The notes below the pieces were generated by a model. The model was not told where the DNA came from. It saw only the letters and a program-made list of their open reading frames with translations, and did not search any database. The translations under genes and the position numbers were made by a program. Positions 34,268-41,727 of a DNA stretch of 54,686 nucleotides are shown here, in pieces; within the stretch, counting starts at the first letter, position 1, and each line of letters opens with the position of its first letter. This DNA comes from Rhizobium sp. ASV8 (GTDB lineage: Bacteria; Pseudomonadota; Alphaproteobacteria; Rhizobiales; Rhizobiaceae): assembly GCF_016429255.1 (NCBI RefSeq), contig NZ_JAELUG010000032.1, positions 1 through 54,686 of the forward strand, read 5' to 3'.

Positions 34268-35641
34268 ATGAACATCAACAGCTTTCCCGCGCGGGCTGGC
34301 AATGCCGCTCGTGCATTCATCAATAACAACCGCGGCGCCACCATCGCCGAACGCGTCGAGTCGCTGAATGTGCTCGATGTGGCCGAAGCCGCACGTATCC
34401 TCGCCAAAATGCCGGAAGAACGCGCCGTGCGCATTCTCGACCGGCCGGAACTGCGCAACGCTCACGCTATCCTCGAAGTCATGGGCAATGCAGACGCTTC
34501 ACGGCTGCTGCACGGCATGTCCAACGACCGCGTTGCCGATGTGCTGCTCGAAATGGATGTCGACACCCGGGGCCGGCTCTTCGCCACCTTCGACGAGCAC
34601 GCCCGGCAGGCGATCCAGGGCCTGATGGGCTATCCGCCGCGCACAGCCGGCGGCATCATGACGACGGAGTTCGTCAGCGTTCTCGCCAGCTGGACCGTCG
34701 CCCAGACGCTCGATCACATTCGCCAGGTCGAGCGCTCCCGCGAAACCGTCTACGCCATCTACGTGCTGGACGACGAAACGCATGTGCTGCTGCATGTCGT
34801 GACGCTGCGCCGCCTTATCACCGGCGAGCCGGATGCCTGTATTCTCACCGTCGCGCAGAAGGGCACGCCGGTCACGGCACCGCCGCTGATGAAGCAGGAG
34901 GATGTCGCCCGCCTGATCCGGCGCCACGATCTGCTGGCGCTGCCTGTCGTCGACGACAAGGGTCACATGCTCGGCATCGTCACCGTTGACGACGTCATCG
35001 ACACGATGATCGCCGATACGACCGAAGATGCCCAGAAATTCGGCGGCATGGAAGCACTCGGCCAGCCCTATATGAAGATCAGCTTCGGCGGCATGATCCG
35101 TAAGCGTGCCGGCTGGCTCGCAGCCCTCTTCCTTGGCGAAATGCTGACGGCAAGCGCCATGCAGCACTTCGAGGGCGAGCTGGAAAAGGCCGTCGTGCTG
35201 ACGCTCTTCATCCCGCTGATCATGAGCTCCGGCGGCAATTCCGGCTCGCAGGCAACGTCGCTGATCATCCGCGCGCTGGCGCTCGGCGAACTCAAGCTCT
35301 CGGACTGGTGGCGTGTCGCGCTTCGCGAACTTCCCACAGGCATCGTGCTCGGTGCCATCCTCGGCCTCGTCGGCTTCACCCGCATCGTGCTCTGGCAAAC
35401 CATCGGCCTGTTCGACTACGGTCCGCACTGGCAGCTCGTCGCCCTGACCGTCTTTGCAGCCTTGATCGGCATCGTCACCTTCGGTTCGCTTGCCGGCTCA
35501 ATGCTGCCATTCGTTCTGCAGAAGCTGCGGCTCGATCCGGCCAGCGCATCGGCTCCCTTCGTCGCGACGCTCGTCGATGTCACAGGTCTTGTGATCTACT
35601 TCTCGGTGGCATTGCTGATCCTCAGCGGAACGATGCTCTGA
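34268..35641 (+). CDS. mgtE: Magnesium transporter MgtE
   Basis: 457-residue Mg2+ channel/transporter. Order: cytosolic MgtE-N domain (about 25-130, with the helical repeat ARILAKMPEERAVRIL), two CBS domains (about 135-255, ending LGIVTVDDVIDTM) and five membrane helices (about 285-455) with the signature SGGNSGSQATSLIIRAL. In known MgtE, the N and CBS domains sense cytosolic Mg2+ and close the pore. SD GGAAAGG lies nine bases before the ATG and is partly enclosed in a leader helix. A terminator follows. Confidence 0.94.
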   Translation: MNINSFPARAGNAARAFINNNRGATIAERVESLNVLDVAEAARILAKMPEERAVRILDRPELRNAHAILEVMGNADASRLLHGMSNDRVADVLLEMDVDTRGRLFATFDEHARQAIQGLMGYPPRTAGGIMTTEFVSVLASWTVAQTLDHIRQVERSRETVYAIYVLDDETHVLLHVVTLRRLITGEPDACILTVAQKGTPVTAPPLMKQEDVARLIRRHDLLALPVVDDKGHMLGIVTVDDVIDTMIADTTEDAQKFGGMEALGQPYMKISFGGMIRKRAGWLAALFLGEMLTASAMQHFEGELEKAVVLTLFIPLIMSSGGNSGSQATSLIIRALALGELKLSDWWRVALRELPTGIVLGAILGLVGFTRIVLWQTIGLFDYGPHWQLVALTVFAALIGIVTFGSLAGSMLPFVLQKLRLDPASASAPFVATLVDVTGLVIYFSVALLILSGTML

Positions 35642-35660
35642 CGGCATCGAGATTTTCATC

Positions 35661-35692
35661 CCAAAAAGGGCCGGCAACGGCCCTTTTTCGTT
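35661..35692. terminator. Bidirectional terminator between mgtE and lrp-like gene
   Basis: Perfect 11-bp stem AAAAAGGGCCG / CGGCCCTTTTT (35663-35673 with 35678-35688), GCAA loop, then TTTT-rich sequence to the right. A/T tracts on both sides fit the convergent genes. Confidence 0.9.
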
Positions 35693-35693
35693 T

Positions 35694-36167
35694 TCATTCC
35701 GGCGTCGGCAGCTTCAGCGCGCCATTGGCCTTGATCGTTCGTATCGCGAAGTTCGAGCGCAGATCGACCACCCCGGGGAGAGCCAGCAGCTTCTCCGACA
35801 TCACCTTTTCATAAGCGGCAAGGTCCGCCACGACGACTTCCGCCAGAAAATCGGCCGTTCCCGAAATCAAGTGGCACGCAACGATCTCGGGAATGGCGAG
35901 CAGCGCGGCCTGCTGCGCTTCGGAATTTTCCTTCGAATGATGACCGACCTTGAGTTCGACGAAGACGGTGAGGCCGAGACCGGCTTCCTTACGATCGATA
36001 TCAGCACGATAGCCGCGCAAAAGTCCCGATTTTTCCAGATTGCGAATGCGCCTGAGACAGGGCGATGGCGAGAGATTCACACGTTCGGCAATCTCGACAT
36101 TGGTCGCGCGCGCATCCTCCTGCAGACAGTTGAGGATGGCAATATCGAATTTATCCAGTTTTGGCAT
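35694..36167 (-). CDS. Lrp/AsnC-family transcriptional regulator
   Basis: 157 residues. N-terminal HTH (about 5-60: DIAILNCLQEDARATNVEIA, VNLSPSPCLRRIRNLEKSG) and C-terminal RAM/AsnC ligand domain (about 68-150: FVELKVGHHSKEN, CHLISGTADFLAEVVV). Such proteins form octamers that bind an amino acid. It is divergent from an EamA-type exporter gene, a common pairing in which the regulator activates an amino-acid exporter. The ligand is unknown. Confidence 0.92.
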   Translation of the reverse strand: MPKLDKFDIAILNCLQEDARATNVEIAERVNLSPSPCLRRIRNLEKSGLLRGYRADIDRKEAGLGLTVFVELKVGHHSKENSEAQQAALLAIPEIVACHLISGTADFLAEVVVADLAAYEKVMSEKLLALPGVVDLRSNFAIRTIKANGALKLPTPE

Positions 36168-36312
36168 AATAGAGAAGTTTGGCCTCTCAGATTAGTGGAT
36201 TAATGCTAGTAGCACGATTTTCACGCCATAACTAGCAAGGACATGCCTCGGCCTTCGGCGCTATCTTTTCCTCGTTCACAAGATGAACTGAACGGATCGG
36301 AAGGATATGTCG

Positions 36313-37227
36313 ATGACCGCTCTGTCGCTCTCCACACACAAACCAACATCTACCGCGATGGGGTATGCGGGCGCTATCGTCACCGTATTGATCTGGGCAA
36401 ACTGGATCCTCGCGACCCGTCATACCGCCGAGACGCAGATGAGCACGATCGACCTCGGCTTGATCCGCTACGGCGTGCCAGCACTGATTTTGGCTCCCGT
36501 CTGGTGGCGCACCGGCCTGCTGCCGAAAGGCGTATCGCTGAAACTGCTGGCCCTGATGGTCTGCGGCTCCGGCGCGCTCTTCTTTCAGCTAACCACCTTT
36601 GCCATTCAATTTACCCCTGCCTCTTCAGCCGGAATTCTGCTCGGCGGCTCCATGCCCCTCGCCGCTGCTGTCATCGGCATCCTGCTGTTTCGCGAACGGC
36701 TTGATATAACCCGCTGGCTCGGCCTTGGCGGCATTGTCGCCGGCGTCGTCATCCTTCTGGCACGCAGCCTTTACGGCGTGCAGATCTCCTGGGAAGGCTT
36801 TACGCTGCTGCCGCTCGCGGCGCTGCTTTGGGCTGCTTATACGCACGCCTTCCGTCGCTCGGGTCTAACGGCAGTGCAATCGAGCGCGCTCATCGCCGTC
36901 TGGTCGTTCCTGACCCATATCGGCCTGGCTGCCATCTTCGGTAGCTCGCTGACCTCGCTGCCGCTGCCGGAAATCGGCCTGCAGGTCGTCAGCCAGGGGC
37001 TGCTGTCCGGCCTTGCCGCCACGCTTGCCTATGGCCTTGCTGTTCAGGCTCTAGGCGGCACACAAGCCGCAGCCTTCACCGCCATCACGCCTGTTCTCGC
37101 CACGATCGGCGGCGGGTTGCTGCTTGGCGAGGAAATCGGTGTGGCCGGGATCGCAGCAGCAATCGTCACCGGCATCGGTGTCGCTCTGTCCACTGGCCTG
37201 CTCGCTCGCAAGCCTGCCCGGCATTAA
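36313..37227 (+). CDS. EamA/DMT-superfamily exporter
   Basis: 304 residues, ten membrane helices in two EamA repeats (about 15-140 and 155-295). Each repeat shows the family's ending motif (SSAGILLGGSMPLAAAVIG; AAFTAITPVLATIGGGLLLGE). ATG 36313 is seven bases past AAGGA; ATG 36307 is only one base past it. The divergent Lrp-type regulator suggests export of an amino acid or derivative, by analogy with similar pairs. Confidence 0.88.
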   Translation: MTALSLSTHKPTSTAMGYAGAIVTVLIWANWILATRHTAETQMSTIDLGLIRYGVPALILAPVWWRTGLLPKGVSLKLLALMVCGSGALFFQLTTFAIQFTPASSAGILLGGSMPLAAAVIGILLFRERLDITRWLGLGGIVAGVVILLARSLYGVQISWEGFTLLPLAALLWAAYTHAFRRSGLTAVQSSALIAVWSFLTHIGLAAIFGSSLTSLPLPEIGLQVVSQGLLSGLAATLAYGLAVQALGGTQAAAFTAITPVLATIGGGLLLGEEIGVAGIAAAIVTGIGVALSTGLLARKPARH

Positions 37228-37255
37228 TCGCATTCTGCGTACAGATAGTGGTTCC

Positions 37256-37292
37256 GTAGGGCCAAACGCATTGTTTCAGCGTTTGGCCCTAC
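37256..37292. terminator. Long palindrome between convergent genes
   Basis: Perfect 14-bp stem GTAGGGCCAAACGC / GCGTTTGGCCCTAC around ATTGTTTCA, 16 bases before the ETF-QO stop. It would form a very stable RNA hairpin in both directions, but there is no T run, so it may be a factor-assisted terminator or a dispersed repeat. Confidence 0.6.
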
Positions 37293-37307
37293 GTCACTCA
37301 TTCCATC

Positions 37308-38972
37308 TCACATATTCGGATAGACCGGCCCCTCGCCGCCCTGCGGCGGTACCCAATTGATATTCTGGTTGGGGTCCTTGATGTCGCAGGTCTTGCAGTG
37401 GACGCAGTTCTGGGCGTTGATGACGAAGGTTTCCTTGCCGTCCTTCTCCACCCACTCATAGACCCCTGCCGGACAGTAGCGCGTCGACGGGCCGGCGAAG
37501 ATATCGTGTTCGGACGATACCTGCAGCGCCATGTCCCCGACTTTGAGGTGTACCGGCTGATCTTCCTCATGATTGGTATTCGACAGGAACACCGAGGAGA
37601 GGCGATCGAAGGTCAGGACACCATCCGGCTTCGGATAATCGATTTTCTGATGCATGGCCGCAGGCTCCAGCGAGGCCGCATCCGTCTTGCCGTGCTTCAG
37701 CGTGCCGAAGAAGGAGAAGCCAAACAGCTGGTTCGTCCACATGTCGAGCCCGCCGAGCGCCACGCCGACTGCCGTGCCGAACTTCGACCAGAGCGGCTTG
37801 ACGTTCCGGACCCGCTTCAGGTCCTTGCCGATATCCGTCTGGCGCCATTCGTTCTCGATCTCGATCACTTCGTCATTGGCGCGGCCGGCGGCGATCGCGT
37901 CTGCGATCTTGTCGGCCGCCAGCATGCCAGACAGCACCGCATTATGACTGCCCTTGATACGGGGGACATTGACGAGGCCGGCCGAGCAGCCGATGAGCGC
38001 GCCACCCGGGAAGGTGAGCTTCGGCACCGACTGGTAACCGCCCTCGGTGATGGCGCGGGCGCCATAGGAAATGCGCTTGCCGCCCTCGAAGGTGCCGCGG
38101 ATGGCCGGGTGCGTCTTGAAGCGCTGGAACTCCTCGAAGGGGAAGAGGTAAGGGTTCTTGTAGTTCAGGTGCACGACGAAGCCGACCGCGACCAGATTGT
38201 CCTCGAGATGATAGAGGAACGAACCGCCACCCGTCTTCATGCCGAGCGGCCAGCCGAAGGAGTGCTGCACGAGGCCCGGCTTGTGGTTTTCGCGCTTGAC
38301 CTCCCAGAGTTCCTTGATGCCGATGCCGAATTTCTGCGGCTCGCGGTCTCTCGACAGATCGAACTTGGCGATGAGCTGTTTGGCGAGCGAGCCGCGCACG
38401 CCCTCGCCGATCAGCACATATTTGCCCATCAGCGCCATGCCGCGCGTGTAGTTCGGGCCGGGCTCGCCGTTCTTCTCGACCCCCATGTCGCCGGTGGCAA
38501 CCCCGATGACGACCCCCTGGTCGTCATAGAGCACTTCGCTTGCGGCAAAGCCGGGATAGATCTCGACACCGAGCGCTTCAGCTTTTTCGGCCAGCCAACG
38601 ACAGACATTGCCGAGCGAGACGATATAATTGCCGTGATTGTTCATCAGCGGCGGCATGAGGACATTCGGCAGCCGGACGGAGCCGGCAGGACCGAGAAGC
38701 AGGAAGTGATCCGCCTTGACTTCGGTCTTGAACGGATGCCCCTCTTCTTCGCGCCAGCCGGGCAGCAGGCGATCGATGCCGATCGGATCGACGACCGCGC
38801 CCGAGAGAATATGCGCACCGACCTCTGCGCCCTTTTCGAGCACGACAACTGTCAGATCCGGATTGATCTGCTTCAGCCGGATCGCCGCCGACAGGCCCGC
38901 AGGCCCTGCCCCGACAATCACAACGTCGAATTCCATGCTCTCGCGTTCCGGCAGCTCGCTCGCGTCAGTCAT
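37308..38972 (-). CDS. Electron transfer flavoprotein-ubiquinone oxidoreductase
   Basis: 554-residue inner-membrane flavoprotein that passes electrons from ETF (fed by acyl-CoA and branched-chain dehydrogenases) to ubiquinone. The FAD site VVIVGAGPAGLSAAIRL lies at about 18-34; the ubiquinone/membrane loop region is near 110-190. The C-terminal [4Fe-4S] domain has YCPAGVYEW and NCVHCKTCDIKDP (about 500-535), giving the four cysteine ligands. Length matches bacterial ETF-QO. SD GCGGAGAG precedes the ATG. A palindrome resembling LiuR sites lies upstream at 39143. Confidence 0.96.
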   Translation of the reverse strand: MTDASELPERESMEFDVVIVGAGPAGLSAAIRLKQINPDLTVVVLEKGAEVGAHILSGAVVDPIGIDRLLPGWREEEGHPFKTEVKADHFLLLGPAGSVRLPNVLMPPLMNNHGNYIVSLGNVCRWLAEKAEALGVEIYPGFAASEVLYDDQGVVIGVATGDMGVEKNGEPGPNYTRGMALMGKYVLIGEGVRGSLAKQLIAKFDLSRDREPQKFGIGIKELWEVKRENHKPGLVQHSFGWPLGMKTGGGSFLYHLEDNLVAVGFVVHLNYKNPYLFPFEEFQRFKTHPAIRGTFEGGKRISYGARAITEGGYQSVPKLTFPGGALIGCSAGLVNVPRIKGSHNAVLSGMLAADKIADAIAAGRANDEVIEIENEWRQTDIGKDLKRVRNVKPLWSKFGTAVGVALGGLDMWTNQLFGFSFFGTLKHGKTDAASLEPAAMHQKIDYPKPDGVLTFDRLSSVFLSNTNHEEDQPVHLKVGDMALQVSSEHDIFAGPSTRYCPAGVYEWVEKDGKETFVINAQNCVHCKTCDIKDPNQNINWVPPQGGEGPVYPNM

Positions 38973-39142
38973 TCACTCTCTCCGCTTGGCCGGCATCCCA
39001 TGATATCGGATCGCAGCCTCATCCCCGTTGGGCATCTTCCCCGCTTTGATTATCTCTTGTCAAAATGGAAAGGGATTGTCGAGCCGGGAAGCGACAGGCG
39101 ATCCTCCAATTCGTCCAACCCGACGATCAAGTTAAATTACGC

Positions 39143-39157
39143 TTACGTTAACGTCAA
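39143..39157. promoter_or_regulatory. ACGTTAACGT palindrome, candidate LiuR-type operator
   Basis: TTACGTTAACGTCAA with a perfect 10-bp core ACGTTAACGT, between the divergent ETF-QO and SDR genes (about 170 and 110 bases from their starts). MerR-type LiuR regulators of branched-chain amino acid catabolism bind ACGT-rich palindromes and often control ETF genes; assignment is by resemblance only. Confidence 0.45.
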
Positions 39158-39267
39158 TAATTGGATCGCGTTTGCAACCTTCTTCTCGCCGACGGCTTTC
39201 AAAGGCGGCCAATGGCGCTCTATAAATAGGGCTTGGGAAAATTCGGATAGCATTAGAGGTGATCGAC

Positions 39268-40056
39268 ATGGATCTTCGTATCGAGGGAAAACGCGCGCTG
39301 GTGCTCGCCTCCTCCAAGGGTCTCGGCCACGGTATCGCCGTCGCGCTGGCGCGGGAGGGAGTAAACGTCCTGCTCTGCGGCCGCAGCGGCGAACGGCTCC
39401 AAAGCAATTGCCAAGCCATCAATGCCGAGGGCAAGGGTCGGGCAGATTGGATATGGGCCGACCTCAGCGACGAAAATTTCGTCGACATCGTCAGCAAGGC
39501 TGTAGCCGAGAAGCTCGGAGGCATCGATATTCTCGTCAACAACAGCGGCGGCCCGACACCAGGGACGACCGAAGAAATGACCGCCGACCGGCTGGAGACC
39601 TATTTCATCACCATGGTGTCGCGGATCATCACGCTCACCAATACCCTGCTGCCGGCCATGAAGGCGCAAGGCTGGGGCCGCATTCTCACCGTCGCCTCAT
39701 CCGGGGTCGTAGAGCCGATCCCCAATCTGGCACTCTCGAATACGCTGCGTCCCGCACTCGTCGGCTGGAGCAAGACCCTGGCCAGCGAAGTGGCGGCGCA
39801 CGGGATCACCGCCAACATGCTTCTGCCCGGCAGCATCGCGACCGATCGCTTGGCTGAACTGGACACGGCCGCTGCCCGGCGTGGCGGCAAGAGCCTGGAG
39901 GATGTCAGCGCTGAACGCCAGCAGCGCATTCCGGCTGGCCGTTACGGTCGTGTCGAGGAGTTTGCGGCAACGGCTGCCTTTCTCTGCAGCGAGCCGGCAA
40001 GCTATGTGACAGGAACGATGATCCGCTGCGATGGCGGTGCCGCGCGTTCGCTTTAA
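39268..40056 (+). CDS. Short-chain dehydrogenase/reductase (SDR)
   Basis: 262 residues. Classical SDR except that the cofactor motif is ASSKGLGHGIAVALA (about 15-29) in place of TGxxxGxG. NNSGG (about 91-95) replaces NNAG. The catalytic Ser pair VASSGVVEPIPN lies near 145-156, but the usual YxxxK is not clear; instead SNTLRPALVGWSKTLA carries the Lys. The C-terminus FLCSEPASYVTGTMIRCDGG is typical. This subgroup resembles 3-oxoacyl-ACP reductase-like SDRs with an altered active site. ATG 39268 follows AGAGGTG. Substrate unknown. Confidence 0.82.
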   Translation: MDLRIEGKRALVLASSKGLGHGIAVALAREGVNVLLCGRSGERLQSNCQAINAEGKGRADWIWADLSDENFVDIVSKAVAEKLGGIDILVNNSGGPTPGTTEEMTADRLETYFITMVSRIITLTNTLLPAMKAQGWGRILTVASSGVVEPIPNLALSNTLRPALVGWSKTLASEVAAHGITANMLLPGSIATDRLAELDTAAARRGGKSLEDVSAERQQRIPAGRYGRVEEFAATAAFLCSEPASYVTGTMIRCDGGAARSL

Positions 40057-40485
40057 ATCGTCTCGCCCTTCGAAAAGAGCAGGCCCTTTTGTAAACGGGG
40101 CCTGTCAACACAATTGCGTGAGCATAAGCAAAGGCTACCATGAGCGTTAGGGGCCTGCTTCTCACTATAAATGCCGGAAACGACCAAGCAGCTGTCCAAT
40201 CATTACATGACGGCAATCAAAAAATAGTCATTTGATCATTTGTTGCGCCGCACAAGCGGTAGCAATTCCAAAGCTTTCCAAGCTTTAATTTTTCGTCCCG
40301 CCGAACTGTGATAGATTGCTGGGGATGAGCGTTCATGAATTCACGTTATAGGGACAGAATTACCGAACGTTAGCGGTAACGGCGATGTGATGAATTGCGG
40401 CGAAGCCCGTCTTTGTTGTGCGACGCAATAGATACACCTCGAGTCATCGCGCTTTTTGCAACTCGCTTCGACCGGTTCTTTAAAT
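40057..40485. other. Intergenic region upstream of RND efflux operon
   Basis: Contains a stem CAGGCCC/GGGCCTG (40080-40104) that may end SDR transcription, TGTTGCGCCGCACAA (40241-40255), an inverted repeat TTACCG-N8-CGGTAA (40360-40379) that could be an operator, and TTGTGCGACGCAA (40416-40428). No coding signal, and no regulator gene adjacent to the pump. Confidence 0.5.
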
Positions 40486-41727
40486 ATGAAAAAATTCTGG
40501 CTTCCCCTCGGCCTTCTTGTCGTTGCAGCCCTTGCAGCCTGGGGCTATCGCGACCGTATTCCTTTTCTTTCCGCATTTGTCGATCAGGCCTCCGCAGAAA
40601 CCAAGGATGCCAGTAAAGCCGTAGCGGCTGGCGGCAAAAAGCATCAGGCCGTATCCTCGGTCGTCAAAACTGCCGCAGTGGTGAAGAGATCGCTGCCGAA
40701 CGACATCACCGCCACCGGCTCTGCCGTAGCGCAAAATGCGACGACCATCGCCGCACAGGAATCCGGCATCATTACTTCAATCGAGGCGCAGGACGGCGCA
40801 ATGGTGAAGGCCGGCGATCTGATCGCGAAGCTGGACGCACGCACGGCGCAGGCCGCCGTCGACAAGGATCAAGCGACCATCGTCAAGGATCAGGCGACGC
40901 TTGCTGCTGCTGAATCAGCTCTGACCCGCGCAAAGAGCCTGCTCAACAATGCCGGCACGCAGCAGACTGTCGATCAGGCCGTTGCCGCACGCGACACCGC
41001 GGCCGCCGACGTCAATGCCGACAAGGCTCAGCTCGCATCCGACCAGGTTCTGCTGGAGAATACGCAAATCCGCGCGCCCTATGACGGACGTCTCGGGAAT
41101 GTCGTCCCAAGCCCCGGCGCCTACGTCACGCCCGGCACGGCGATCGTGACCATCACGCAATACAATCCGATCTACGTTCAATTTCATATGCAGGAAAACC
41201 AGCTGCGGGAATTGGAAGAAGCGCTGCAAGCCGGTACCGTGCCGGTCAGTACCGTTCCCAACTCGAGCAAGGGTAAGGCCCGCCAGGGCGCGGTCAGCTT
41301 CTTCAACAATACCGTCGACCCCGCTTCAGGCACCATCCTGGTCAAGGCGAAATTCGATAATGCCAACGGTGCGATCTGGCCCGGCCGATCGGTCAACGTC
41401 GTCGTTCACCTGACCGACAACCAGCCTGTACTCGTCGCTCCGACTGTTGCGATCAGCCCCGGCCCGGACGGCTTCTATGCCTATGTCGTCAAGGACAACA
41501 AGGTCCATCTGACGCCGGTCACCGTCGAGCGGCAGAACGGCGGCTTTACGGCTGTTGCCAAGGGCCTGACGGAAGGAGATCATGTCGTCGTCGAAGGACA
41601 GGTGCAGTTGATCGACGGCCAGACCGTCGTCGAACAGTTCAACGACGAAAAGTCTGAGAACGTGGCTGCAGCCAACGATCAGTCGAGCCAGAAGAGCGAA
41701 ACGATTTCGGTTGGAGCACAGCAATGA
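40486..41727 (+). CDS. RND efflux periplasmic adaptor (membrane fusion protein)
   Basis: 413 residues. N-terminal signal/anchor helix (about 4-20), then the lipoyl-like half-motif IITSIEAQDGAMVKAGDLIA (about 100-119), a long helical hairpin (about 120-205, Ala/Asp/Gln-rich), the second lipoyl half (TQIRAPYDGRLGNVVPSPGA) and beta-barrel domains. MdtA/AcrA-type proteins join an RND pump to an outer-membrane channel. No SD is evident at ATG 40486. Its stop overlaps the start of the pump gene (ATGA), so the two are cotranslated. No TolC-like gene is nearby. Confidence 0.9.
   Translation: MKKFWLPLGLLVVAALAAWGYRDRIPFLSAFVDQASAETKDASKAVAAGGKKHQAVSSVVKTAAVVKRSLPNDITATGSAVAQNATTIAAQESGIITSIEAQDGAMVKAGDLIAKLDARTAQAAVDKDQATIVKDQATLAAAESALTRAKSLLNNAGTQQTVDQAVAARDTAAADVNADKAQLASDQVLLENTQIRAPYDGRLGNVVPSPGAYVTPGTAIVTITQYNPIYVQFHMQENQLRELEEALQAGTVPVSTVPNSSKGKARQGAVSFFNNTVDPASGTILVKAKFDNANGAIWPGRSVNVVVHLTDNQPVLVAPTVAISPGPDGFYAYVVKDNKVHLTPVTVERQNGGFTAVAKGLTEGDHVVVEGQVQLIDGQTVVEQFNDEKSENVAAANDQSSQKSETISVGAQQ

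Noticed and set aside
37256..37292. 14-bp palindrome as a regulator operator
   Set aside because: It lies between two gene ends, not starts, so an RNA hairpin or terminator role is more likely.
37398..39857. 819-codon plus-strand ORF opposite ETF-QO
   Set aside because: It runs antisense through the whole of a clear ETF-QO gene and into the SDR gene; no family resemblance; typical GC-bias reading frame.
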